This document shows, in pieces, positions 48,265-56,865 of a stretch of DNA of 64,000 bases. The stretch spans positions 248,001 through 312,000 of the forward strand of contig NZ_MRBL01000003.1 of NCBI RefSeq assembly GCF_001969855.1, read 5' to 3'. The position numbers and the translations under genes were made by a program. How positions within the stretch are numbered: position 1 is the first letter of the stretch; each line of letters opens with the position of its first letter. This DNA comes from Bacillus haynesii (GTDB lineage Bacteria > Bacillota > Bacilli > Bacillales > Bacillaceae). The notes beneath the pieces are model-generated. The model was not told the origin of the DNA. It ran no database searches and was given only the letters and a program-made list of their open reading frames with translations.

Positions 48265-48369
48265 AGTGCATGCGGGTTTTTTGGAGCGGCCGGCGTTCCG
48301 TTGAATCGGCTGCCTCTGATTCCCGAACAAATTTGGAAAATGAAGGAGGGTCGCCATGATCCAGTTTGA
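48265..48369 (+). pseudogene. Probable C-terminal remnant of a molybdopterin dehydrogenase subunit
   Basis: A 34-codon open frame without start codon or ribosome binding site ends 14 bp inside the following FAD-subunit gene, as a coupled upstream gene would. It reads GVPLNRLPLIPEQIWKMKEG near its end, the style of the last residues of xanthine-dehydrogenase large subunits (GxxLxxLPxxPExI). Everything upstream of it is missing, replaced by the yurR terminator region. Assignment is inference from a short stretch. Confidence 0.4.
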
Positions 48370-49195
48370 CTTTGAGTATTACAGGCCCCAATCTGCGCAG
48401 GAAGCGGTAAAGCTCTTTCAAAGCCTGGAGCGGGAGGGGAAAAAGCCGGCGTATTGTTCCGGCGGAACAGAACATTTGACGCTCGGACGGCTGAATGTGA
48501 TCCATACAAATGCCGTTATCGATATTAAAGACATACCTGAGTGCAGGACTTTGCAATTTGAACGGCATCACCTTGCTTTAGGCTCAGCATTAACATTGAC
48601 GGAGATCACGGAAAACGGCGGCTTTCCGCTGTTAAGCAAAGCGGCGAGAGAAGTGGCCGACCATACGGCGCGTAATAAGATTACGCTTGGCGGCAATATT
48701 TGCGGGCAGATCTTTTACCGCGAAGCAGTGCTCCCTTTTTTATTAACCGACAGCAAAGTGCTGACAATCGGAGACGAGGGGGAAAAGCGCTATTTGATTC
48801 ACGACGTATTTGATCAGCAGCTGCGGCTGAACAAGGGAGAAATCCTCATTTCGCTTTTGATTGAAGAACGCTATGTTCATCAGCCTTTTGCAAGCATAAA
48901 AGTGAGGCAGCAATGGGATACGGGATATCCTCTGGCAACGATTTCAGCTCTCGAAATAGACGGACGCGTCCGCTGTGCATTCAGCGGTGTCTGCCCTTTT
49001 CCGTTTCGCTCCACTGAAGTGGAATCTGCGTTGAATGACGAGGCACTCCCTGTTGATCAAAGGGTGGAAGAGGCGATCAACCGCTTGCCCGGCCCTGTTT
49101 TGGACGATGCGCAAGGTTCCGCAGAGTACCGCAAGTTTGTCATCAAACATACGCTGTTTGACATTCTCGGCATGCTGAAAAAGGAAACCTTATGA
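48356..49195 (+). CDS. Xanthine dehydrogenase FAD-binding (medium) subunit
   Basis: 279 residues, ATG after GAAGGAGGGTCGCC. FAD-binding PCMH fold: PAYCSGGTEHLTLGRL (in place of the usual AGGTDL), GSALTLTEI, and NKITLGGNICGQIFYREAVL with the conserved GGN. Equivalent to PucC/XdhB. The partner subunits are not functional here: only a fragment of the molybdenum subunit precedes it and the iron-sulfur subunit after it is shattered. It is therefore probably an orphan on the way to loss, though its own frame is still open. Confidence 0.82.
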   Translation: MIQFDFEYYRPQSAQEAVKLFQSLEREGKKPAYCSGGTEHLTLGRLNVIHTNAVIDIKDIPECRTLQFERHHLALGSALTLTEITENGGFPLLSKAAREVADHTARNKITLGGNICGQIFYREAVLPFLLTDSKVLTIGDEGEKRYLIHDVFDQQLRLNKGEILISLLIEERYVHQPFASIKVRQQWDTGYPLATISALEIDGRVRCAFSGVCPFPFRSTEVESALNDEALPVDQRVEEAINRLPGPVLDDAQGSAEYRKFVIKHTLFDILGMLKKETL

Positions 49196-49210
49196 CAAAG
49201 CGCTAAAAGG

Positions 49211-49649
49211 ATGGAAGTAACCCTTGAGATGAACGGAGAAAAAAGGCCGGCTTCCATCAACCGGCCGACACGCTTTTAGATATGCTCAGGAGGAAGGCTC
49301 GGATTAACAGGCGTAAAGCCCGGCTGTTGAACGGAGACTGCGTTGCCTGCACTGTCAGTGTAAACAATCGGCCGATGAAGTCGAGCCTCATGCTGGTCGC
49401 CGAGTGCCAATTGAAGGGCTAAAAGCACTCACCGATTCACGACGTCTTTATCCGTCATTTTGCTTTTCAATGCGGCTGCTGCACGCCGGTTTTATCATGA
49501 ACTGCTGCCATTTGCTGATTAAAAACCATCCGGACGCAGATGACGCCGTCATGAAAGAATGGCTTGAATCCAATATTTGCAGGTGCACGGGGTACCATGA
49601 AATTGAACTTGCCGTAAAACTGAATCCGAACAAAAAAACAGAGGTTTAA
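49211..49649 (+). pseudogene. pucE: Xanthine dehydrogenase [2Fe-2S] subunit, multiply frameshifted
   Basis: Starts like a small subunit (MEVTLEMNGEKRPASINRP) then hits TAG at 49277. Continuing in other frames one reads DTLLDMLRR, LGLTGVKPGC, GDC-ACTVSVNNRPMKSSLML, FIRHFAFQCGCCTP, then FIMNCCHLLIKNHPDADDAV and the C-terminal cluster motif SNICRCTGYHEIELAVK to the stop at 49647. At least four indels or stops are needed to join them, so no functional product is possible. It follows the FAD subunit by 15 bp, the normal operon position. Confidence 0.85.
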
Positions 49650-49679
49650 AAAAGAGCGCTGGGCAGGCGTTTTTTTTGT

Positions 49680-50492
49680 TCAATTCAAATCGCCCGAGCC
49701 CCAAATATCCTCCGCCCATTCAGGGTGATCAATGAACGGATTGCGGTTATGCTGGTATTGCTGATAGATGATATCGTTCCGCTTTCTTTCGAGGGCATCG
49801 ACAGGGTCTTCATGATGCCATTTCAATAAAACCGACATTTTTCCGTGGTACGGTTTAGATCCGTTGTTCGTTGTGTCGTTCATTTCTAGATCCGGATGAC
49901 CGTCGTCCCCTTCATAGCGGATCGCCATATAGAAAATCATTCTGGCGACATCGCCTTTGATGCTTTTGTCGGGTTCCCACGAATCGCCGTCATAGTAGTT
50001 TCCGGGAGCGCCGGGATAGGGGCTGCCGCCTTCGTCAAAATCAAGGTTTCCGCGGGCGGCATTTACTTGCACATCGCTGGGCCTGAGGTGATGCAAATCT
50101 GTTCCGGGCCCTTTGCTTGTCCCGAAATCACCGTGTGATTTTGCCCATACGTGCTCGCGGTTCCAATCGCCCGTTTGCCCCCCGTTCGCCTGTTTAGAGC
50201 GCGACTCCCTGGAATATAAGAGAATCACGTTGTTTCGATTGGACGGATCTTCGTCCGTTGCTTTCAGCGCTTCCCATACCTCGCTGTAAGACAGCTCTCT
50301 ATGATCGTCGATCGTGTCGTGAAGCGCTTGTTTTAAAGCTTCACCTGTTTTGCCTTGCGCCTGTTCGTAGTAATCTGCCGGGGCTGAGGACTGGGCGTGT
50401 AAGGAAAACAGCTGGAAGGCTTCTGCGTTTTGGATGGGCGCGCACATCGCTGACAACATCAAAATAAACGGTATGACACACTTTCGGTTCAT
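49680..50492 (-). CDS. bsn: Extracellular ribonuclease/endonuclease I family (Bsn-like)
   Basis: 270 residues, ATG after GGAGGCGAT. Signal peptide about 1-25 (ends NAEA). Endonuclease I (EndA/NucM) fold: NREHVWAKSHG with the catalytic His, GTDLHHLRPSDVQVNAARGN metal-binding block, and a C-terminal HNRNPFIDHPEWAEDIW. Degrades RNA (and possibly DNA) outside the cell for nutrient recovery. bsn (yurI) lies close to the puc genes in B. subtilis too. Confidence 0.9.
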   Translation of the reverse strand: MNRKCVIPFILMLSAMCAPIQNAEAFQLFSLHAQSSAPADYYEQAQGKTGEALKQALHDTIDDHRELSYSEVWEALKATDEDPSNRNNVILLYSRESRSKQANGGQTGDWNREHVWAKSHGDFGTSKGPGTDLHHLRPSDVQVNAARGNLDFDEGGSPYPGAPGNYYDGDSWEPDKSIKGDVARMIFYMAIRYEGDDGHPDLEMNDTTNNGSKPYHGKMSVLLKWHHEDPVDALERKRNDIIYQQYQHNRNPFIDHPEWAEDIWGSGDLN

Positions 50493-50571
50493 CTTTCGAT
50501 CGCCTCCTTTTCATTTCTTTCATTATCCAATCTTTTCATGAAAAGGAAATATCATTTTCGTTACGGTTTTC

Positions 50572-51618
50572 TTACGGTCTTGTAAATGAAGCTTTCCACC
50601 TTTCAAGGGCCTCCAGGCCGGCTTTTTCTTTCAGCTGTTTTTCCGCCGTTCGGACGCCTTCTTCAATGGCCGTGCAGTGTCCGAATAAATAATAGCGCAA
50701 TGCGGTATTCATGATGACTTGTTTTCTTTCGTATTCGGTATCTGCCGATTCGTCTCCGGCGAGAACGGCTGTTATTTTTTCCGCCTGCTCCTCAGCAGAC
50801 AGCGGTTTGTTGAGCTTTGCTTCCTCTGCGTAAAGTCCGTATTCTTCCGGTTTTAATATAAAAGAATCGATCTCGCCGTTTTTTATCGCAAACACAAAGC
50901 TGCCTCTGTGGACCGGCACGTCTTCCGCGCCTTCCGCGCCCTGGACAATGAACACTTCTTTGTACGTCAAGCGCTGAAAAACGGGATGCATTTTCTGAAT
51001 GGCCGTCCGGTGAAACGCACCCATCATGAGCTTGTCGGCATCAGAGAAGTTGACCAGTTTTTCTGCTGTATTCAGCACGGTGCGGACGCCGATTTCCTCG
51101 CGGATTTTCCTCATGCGAACAAACGGTTTGCAAAATGTTTCGGCGGCGGCGAATCCGATTGAGGCTTCTTCCAGTGAGTGTGCCGTTTGCGCCGGATTGG
51201 TCTCAGAAGGGATTCCGAGTTTGTCCAAGACATCTTTTATGCTCGTTCCATACTTGGGCGGCAATGCATCACTGCCGTGGAGAAACGCAGGAACGCCGTT
51301 TCCTGCGAGAAGGAGCGAGACGGGAATGGTTGCTAAAAAAGAATGTCTTCCTGTGTAAGGTCCCGCAAAATCGATGACCGCATCTTTTACAGCTTTGGAA
51401 AGGCTCAGTGTTTCCGAGCTGTTCCGCAATGCTTCGGTAAACGCGAGCAATTCTTCAGGGGACTCCGTTTTGATCCGCTCCGCTATTAAGAATGCGGCGG
51501 TCTGAGCGGGGCTTGCAATTCCCGTAATGATCGCTTCTGCAGCCTGTTTGGCCTCTTCATAAGCTAAATCGCGGGCGCCCCTTTTTCCTCTTGCGACTTC
51601 TTTAATCCACTGCTGCAA
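50572..51618 (-). CDS. TrpD2-like glycosyltransferase family 3 protein
   Basis: 348 residues, TTG start after AAAGGAGAG. Anthranilate phosphoribosyltransferase fold: N-terminal helical domain (LAYEEAKQAAEAIITGIASP), then the pyrophosphate-binding region, here DFAGPYTGRHSFLATIP and GNGVPAFLHG (TrpD would have GTGGD). The altered glycine loop argues against true TrpD and for the YbiB/TrpD2 subgroup, some of which bind nucleic acid. It stands alone, far from the trp operon. Confidence 0.72.
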   Translation of the reverse strand: MQQWIKEVARGKRGARDLAYEEAKQAAEAIITGIASPAQTAAFLIAERIKTESPEELLAFTEALRNSSETLSLSKAVKDAVIDFAGPYTGRHSFLATIPVSLLLAGNGVPAFLHGSDALPPKYGTSIKDVLDKLGIPSETNPAQTAHSLEEASIGFAAAETFCKPFVRMRKIREEIGVRTVLNTAEKLVNFSDADKLMMGAFHRTAIQKMHPVFQRLTYKEVFIVQGAEGAEDVPVHRGSFVFAIKNGEIDSFILKPEEYGLYAEEAKLNKPLSAEEQAEKITAVLAGDESADTEYERKQVIMNTALRYYLFGHCTAIEEGVRTAEKQLKEKAGLEALERWKASFTRP

Positions 51619-51822
51619 TGTGAACGCTCTCCTTTACATGCTGATCTTTCTTATGACTTTACATGAAAATGCAGAAAAGGAACAGTAAAGATTGTCAGCT
51701 TAATGATTGATAGAAAATGTGACAATTTTCTGGATTGGTCGTGTCGATTTAGGTATTTTAACTGAAAACACGCTGAAATTCAGAGGATTTTTCAATGCTA
51801 TTCATGCTGTGATCATTTAATA

Positions 51823-51839
51823 TGTTAAAAAAATTAACA
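51823..51839. promoter_or_regulatory. Palindrome upstream of the YfcC-family permease
   Basis: TGTTAA-AAAAA-TTAACA, a perfect 6-5-6 inverted repeat 22 bp before the start codon and just before the ribosome binding site. It could be an operator; no dedicated regulator is adjacent. Confidence 0.35.
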
Positions 51840-51861
51840 CGGAAGAAGGGGATGAGCGAAA

Positions 51862-53268
51862 ATGGGAATGCCGGCTTACAAAACAGAAGACTTGAAAAAG
51901 AACGAAAAACGCAAAAAAGAATTTCCGCATATTTATGTCATTCTGGCTGTCATGATTGGTCTAATGGCGCTTATGACATATGTTATTCCAGCAGGCGAAT
52001 ATGAACGGGTGGAAAGTCCGGACGGCAGGGAAATGATCGATCCAGCGTCCTATAAACGGGTCGAACAGACGCCGGTTGATATGCTTGGCTTGCTTACGGC
52101 GGTTCCGAAAGGGATGACGGAAGCGGCTCCGATTATCGTGTTTACATTTGTGATCGGCGGCGCTTTTGCCGTTCTGAGGAAAGCGTCTGTCATTGAGCTC
52201 GGCGTCCGTCTGCTGGCCGATCAGTTCAGGAACAAGCCGGTTTTCGTTACGCCTGTCTTAATATTCGTTTTTTCCGGCATTTCCTGTTTTATCGGGACGC
52301 CTGAGCTTTCCATCGTTTATGTCCCTGTCATTCTTCCTCTGCTGCTGTCTTTCGGGTATGACCGGATGACAGCAGCAGCAATCGCATTGTGCGGGACGAT
52401 CGCCGGCTTTACGAGCGCTTTGACAAACCCTTTTACCGTGGGGACCTCACAAATGATTTCCGGTCTCCCACTTTATTCCGGGATGGGGTACAGGGCGGTT
52501 ATCTTTGTTGTCATTACGGCGATTGCCGCTGTATATGTGCTCAAATATGCGGAAAAGGTCAGAGCGCATCCTGAAAAAAGCCTGACGGGCAAGGAAGCAG
52601 TCGAACCAGTGCAGGCTTTTAAAGCAGGCGGACGGGTGAAATGGGCCGGGATCGCGGCGCTTGGGTTGTTTGCCGGCTTAATTGGCTGTGTGATTTATTT
52701 CAGGTGGGATATGCTGACAATGGCGGGCTATTTCCTGGCGCTCGGCATCATTCCTGCTTACATTGCCGGTATGAGCTCGAGAGACATTGCTGAGTCCTTT
52801 AATGAAGGTTTTAAAGAAGTGCTCGTCGGTGCGATGATTTGCGGCATTGCAAGAGCTGCAGCGGTCGTTATGGCGGACGGGCAGATCATGGATACGATGG
52901 TTTACGGCTTGTCCCATGCGGTCTCACAGCTTCCTTCTTATTTCACGGTTACGGCGATGCTTTTTACACAGATGCTGTTTAACTTTTTTGTTCCAAGCGG
53001 AAGCGGACAAGCTTTAATTATGATGCCGATTATGGCGCCTTTGGCTGATATCGTCGGGATTACGCGGCAGACGGCGATTCTGGCCTTCCAATTCGGAGAC
53101 GGTTTTTCAAACATCGTCTTTCCGACATCAGGTTACTTTATGGCGACGCTTGCGATCAGCCGGATTGCCTGGAACAAATGGCTGAGATTCATCCTTCCGC
53201 TGTTTTGCCTCTGGATGGGAGCGGCCGTGATTTTCCTGATGTTTGCCAATGCCGTCGGCTGGTCGTAA
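51862..53268 (+). CDS. YfcC/DcuC-type membrane transporter
   Basis: 468 residues with about twelve hydrophobic segments. The early periplasmic-loop block YVIPAGEYER and the duplicated hairpin motif TNPFTVGTSQMISGLPLYSGM / FNFFVPSGSGQALIMMPIMAP are typical of the YfcC/ArsB-like C4-dicarboxylate and amino-acid (arginine/ornithine-like) transporters. Substrate unknown; peptide or ureide breakdown products are possible given the neighbours but unproven. A second ATG two codons on is an alternative start. Confidence 0.85.
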   Translation: MGMPAYKTEDLKKNEKRKKEFPHIYVILAVMIGLMALMTYVIPAGEYERVESPDGREMIDPASYKRVEQTPVDMLGLLTAVPKGMTEAAPIIVFTFVIGGAFAVLRKASVIELGVRLLADQFRNKPVFVTPVLIFVFSGISCFIGTPELSIVYVPVILPLLLSFGYDRMTAAAIALCGTIAGFTSALTNPFTVGTSQMISGLPLYSGMGYRAVIFVVITAIAAVYVLKYAEKVRAHPEKSLTGKEAVEPVQAFKAGGRVKWAGIAALGLFAGLIGCVIYFRWDMLTMAGYFLALGIIPAYIAGMSSRDIAESFNEGFKEVLVGAMICGIARAAAVVMADGQIMDTMVYGLSHAVSQLPSYFTVTAMLFTQMLFNFFVPSGSGQALIMMPIMAPLADIVGITRQTAILAFQFGDGFSNIVFPTSGYFMATLAISRIAWNKWLRFILPLFCLWMGAAVIFLMFANAVGWS

Positions 53269-53275
53269 ATGGATA

Positions 53276-53304
53276 AAAAGGCGGGGAATCCCCCGCTTTT
53301 TTTA
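53276..53304 (+). terminator. Terminator after the YfcC-family gene
   Basis: AAGGCGGGG-aat-CCCCCGCTTTTTTT hairpin with T-run. Confidence 0.85.
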
Positions 53305-53446
53305 TTTCCCATTCTTCCTTGAGAAGAAAAAATATGCAAAAATATGAAAAAACTAGACTTTAAACCTATCTGTGGATATACTAATTTAGTAATTGTTCGA
53401 ATTTAAGATTGTCCGGTATTTTCGGGCTGAAGGAAGGTATCCGCGG

Positions 53447-54643
53447 ATGAAAAAGATGGCCAGATTGTATATTCTCATGCTGAACGTATTCATCGTTATG
53501 CTTGGTATAGGCTTGATTATTCCACTCATGCCTACGTTTATAGAAGAATTCGGCGCTTCGGGCAGCACGCTCGGATTGCTGATTGCGGCTTCGGGGATTA
53601 CCCAGCTGCTGTTTTCGCCCGCTGCCGGGGAAATGACCGATAAATACGGAAGACGGAAAATGATCATTTTAGGCATCGGTGCGTTTGCGGTTTCCCAGCT
53701 GCTTTTCGCCTTGGCGAGCCAGATGTGGCTGCTGTTTGTTTCCCGCCTTCTCGGCGGAGCGGGAGCCGCATTTTTGGTGCCGGCCATGTTTGCCTACATC
53801 GCTGACATCACATCGGAAAAGGATCGAAGCAAAGGGATGGGGCTGATCAGCGCCGCGATGTCTCTCGGCTTCGTCATCGGTCCGGGAGCAGGCGGATATT
53901 TGGCGGCGTTCGGGCTCACCTTCCCGTTTTACGTGTCAGCCGGATTAGCCGGCTTGGCGACGGTTTTATCGCTTTTTGTCCTCCCGGAAACGCTCAGTCA
54001 AGAAAAGATGCTTGAAAAGCGCCGCTCCGCTCAAAAGCGCGAACCGCTCGCTAAGCAAATGGCGCGCGCGCTGCGATCGCCGTATGCATTTCTGTTTGTC
54101 CTCGTGTTCATCCTGAACTTCGGGATCATGAATTTCGAGGCGGTATTCAGCCTTTATGTCGATCATAAGCACGGCTTCACACCGGGAGACATTGCCTTTG
54201 TCATTACAGCAGCAAGCCTGATCGGTGTGTTCGTCCAGGCGGTGGCTCTCGGGATGCTGACGAACCGCTTCGGCGAAAAAAAGCTGATGAACATGACGCT
54301 GATCGGTTCAGCCGCAGCGCTTGCCGTCTGCTCGATTGCCGGTTCGTACTGGCTCGTTTTCGGTGCAACAATTGTTTTCTTCATGCTGACGTCTATCCTC
54401 CGTCCGGCGATTAATACGCTGATTTCAAAAATGGCCGGTGATGAACAGGGCTTTGCCGCAGGCATGAACAATGCGTTTATGAGTCTTGCCAATATTGTCG
54501 GACCGACGGTGGCCGGTCTGTTATTCGATGTGAACGTAGAAATTCCATATATTTTTGGTGCGGTCGTTCTCGTGCTCAGCTTTTTGGCGGCAGTCAGCTG
54601 GGGGCGGAAGCAGCAGGCACGCACAATTCCCGAAAATGTATAA
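53447..54643 (+). CDS. MFS drug exporter, Bmr/Blt/NorA type
   Basis: 398 residues from the ATG at 53447 (GGAAGG nine bases before). Twelve transmembrane helices with the MFS motif A region EMTDKYGRRKMIILG after helix 2 and motif C of exporters in helix 5 (SLGFVIGPGAGGYLA). Likely proton-coupled efflux of lipophilic cations or other drugs. Stands alone between two terminators; no MerR-type regulator is adjacent. Confidence 0.9.
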   Translation: MKKMARLYILMLNVFIVMLGIGLIIPLMPTFIEEFGASGSTLGLLIAASGITQLLFSPAAGEMTDKYGRRKMIILGIGAFAVSQLLFALASQMWLLFVSRLLGGAGAAFLVPAMFAYIADITSEKDRSKGMGLISAAMSLGFVIGPGAGGYLAAFGLTFPFYVSAGLAGLATVLSLFVLPETLSQEKMLEKRRSAQKREPLAKQMARALRSPYAFLFVLVFILNFGIMNFEAVFSLYVDHKHGFTPGDIAFVITAASLIGVFVQAVALGMLTNRFGEKKLMNMTLIGSAAALAVCSIAGSYWLVFGATIVFFMLTSILRPAINTLISKMAGDEQGFAAGMNNAFMSLANIVGPTVAGLLFDVNVEIPYIFGAVVLVLSFLAAVSWGRKQQARTIPENV

Positions 54644-54646
54644 GGG

Positions 54647-54673
54647 AGCCGGCACATATGCCGGCTTTTTTTA
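54647..54673 (+). terminator. Terminator after the MFS exporter
   Basis: AGCCGGC-acata-TGCCGGCT followed by TTTTTT, starting 3 bp after the stop codon. Confidence 0.87.
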
Positions 54674-54755
54674 TGGTGAAATGCTCAAATCATCAGAATG
54701 CCGGCGCGGCTTTACATCCTCCGATTGCCGCGTGGAAGAAAACTGTTGGAATTGC

Positions 54756-56354
54756 TCATAACCCAAGCAGCATTTGAATTCTGAGCGCCAGTCTCAAGCG
54801 CAGGGTCGTGTCCGCATCTTTCAGGCTTTTCCCGAGCAGTTCCTCGCATTTTTCAAGCCTGTAGATGACGGTGTTTCTATGGACGTACAGGCGCTTGGCC
54901 GTTTCAGAAATCTGACAGTGCGTTTCCAGATAGACGGACAATGTTTGCAGGAGCCCTGGGTCATCCTTCGGCAGGCTGGCAAGCTGATGCAGCGCATGCG
55001 TGTAAAATGTCTTCAAATCATCAGCCGGAATCATGCGCAAAAGTTCTGACACGTCTTTCATATGGTACGTCTGGATGAACTCGGTGCTTCCTGACAAATG
55101 GCCGGAGTGGAGCGCGTCGACGGCTTCTTTACAAATGTGCGGAACGTCGCTCAGCTGATGGCTGAGGTTGCTGATTCCGAAAGAGATCGTCCGCTGAAAA
55201 TGCTCAGATGCATGGCGCTGAAACGTCTTTAAAAATCCGCCCACGGCTGCATTCATTTCAGCCCAGCTGTCTGTGGCCTCGGCCAGCAGGAAGCATACGT
55301 TTCCTTTTGTGAAAAGGTGCGGAGGAAACGGGAACTCAACCAGCTCTTCTTCCAGGCGCTCGAACACGGAATCTGATTCGAGCTAATTCTCTGTGAAGCT
55401 GAGCGATTTTTCGCGGCGGTCCAATTTGCCGGCGATGCACACATATTTTTGATCCCATTTGAGCTTAAATTCTTTGGCCCGGTTTTTGATTTCTTCAGCA
55501 GAGGAAAAGGCGCCGTCCAAAAAATTGCTGAAAAACTCGTTCCGCGCTTTTCGCGAATACTGCTTGAGCGCATTTTCCTTCATCAGCTCAAAGGCGATGA
55601 CATTGGCGGCTTGTTCGAGTGTTAACAGCAAGCCTTTGTCTGAAGCGGAAATCATTCCGCAGACAACAAGGAAGCCGCATTTTTTTTCGTGAGTATAGAT
55701 CGGAAATACCGAATAGGTTTGTTTGTCGGAAAGTGTTGAAAAGCAGGTGAACCCCGTTCTGCTTCCTTTTTGAAATATTCCTTCATAAAGCGAAAGCGCA
55801 CCGGCGGCATCCGCTTTTGAGGAGGCGATCGGCTTGAGGTGCTGATTGAATAGAAGAACGGGAAGGTTCAAAACAGCAGAGACGTTATGCAAGAGCGATT
55901 GAATGCTTTTTCCGCTCATAATATGGCTTGTGAACTTTTTTTGGGCGGTGATGGCCTGTTCGAGTTCCGCCGTCCGTTTGTCTAAAATATGGCTCAGTGT
56001 ATGATTGACAATATCACCGAGGCGGACATCTTCATTTAGCTCGATGATCGGAAAAGACTGCTCGTCGGCAAGCTTGATCACCTCGTCGGGTATTTCCTGC
56101 AAAAAACGCGTTTTGATGCCGAGTCCGGCGCAGCCCCGCCTGATCATCTTTTCAATCAATTCCTTCAATAAAAAAGGCCGGTCTTTCAAATGATAAGCGG
56201 TCGTGACGAGGAGCTCGCCATAATGCAGATAATCGGCAATATCTGGTGCATCCATCATATTGATATGTTCGATGTTCCGGGTCCCGCCCGTTTTTCCGGC
56301 GGCAAGCATTGCGCCATTAAACACGGGGAGTTTCATCATGTCATAGATATTCAT
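54756..56354 (-). pseudogene. pucR: pucR, purine-catabolism regulator interrupted by an amber codon
   Basis: The PucR frame is continuous from ATG 56354 to the stop at 54756, 532 codons before the end, which equals the family length, except for one in-frame TAG at 55385-55383 (codon 324). The first part has the PucR N-terminal domain (MNIYDMMKLPVFNGAMLAAG; ADYLHYGELLVTTAYHL) and the GGDEF-like linker; the second ends with the PucR-type helix-turn-helix (ISETAKRLYVHRNTVIYRLE) and would be lost. A CAG-to-TAG change would explain it. Without the DNA-binding end the protein cannot activate or repress puc genes. Confidence 0.88.
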
Positions 56355-56518
56355 TGATCTGTACAGACCTCCTTTGTTATTTTAGTCATTTTCAACAAAA
56401 AATGAGCGGATTTATGACATTTATGCCGATGCTTATTTTTTATGTTACCAGTAAACTTGTATTTATATAGAGAGTTGTAAAGAAATATAACAAGAAAATA
56501 GAAAGGAAGTTTCTTTAC

Positions 56519-56850
56519 ATGACAATTGGTATCCATAAGACCGGAGAAAGTACAGCCCGCAATATCGAAGACATGATCAATTGGCTGGCATCATTCGGTG
56601 AAAGCGGAGAAGGAGGGGTGACAAGGCTTCTCTATTCAAAGCCGTGGCTCAGCGCCCAGCGTTTCAGGAGATGGTCAGCGGGGCGGGGCACGATTCCCAG
56701 GTTTTCGGCCCGCATTGCCCGACAACGCTGCTGTTTGTTCCGAGCCGGAACGGTATCAGCCATTCGCCGGAAGAATGGACAAAACCGGCTGATCTTGTAA
56801 CTGGCGTTGAGCTCTTGACCCATGTATTATACAGGCTGGCATATGAATGA
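56519..56850 (+). pseudogene. pucF: pucF, allantoate amidohydrolase with a large internal deletion
   Basis: Begins like PucF (MTIGIHKTGESTARNIEDMI, then NWLASFGESGEGGVTRLLYS) and in another frame ends like it (AFQEMVSGAGHDSQVFG, HCPTTLLFVPSRNGISHSPE, YRLAYE). The join near 56640-56645 also shifts frame. About 300 of the usual ~410 residues, including most metal ligands of this M20 enzyme, are missing. Ribosome binding site GAAAGGAAG and the position ahead of pucG are preserved. The intact gene would turn allantoate into ureidoglycine, CO2 and ammonia. Confidence 0.9.
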
Positions 56851-56865
56851 AAGGAGAAAAAGATC

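Noticed and set aside
48224..48358. ATG-initiated frame of about 44 codons before the xanthine-dehydrogenase FAD subunit
   Set aside because: No ribosome binding site and a composition unlike a protein; the overlapping frame resembles the tail of a molybdenum subunit instead.
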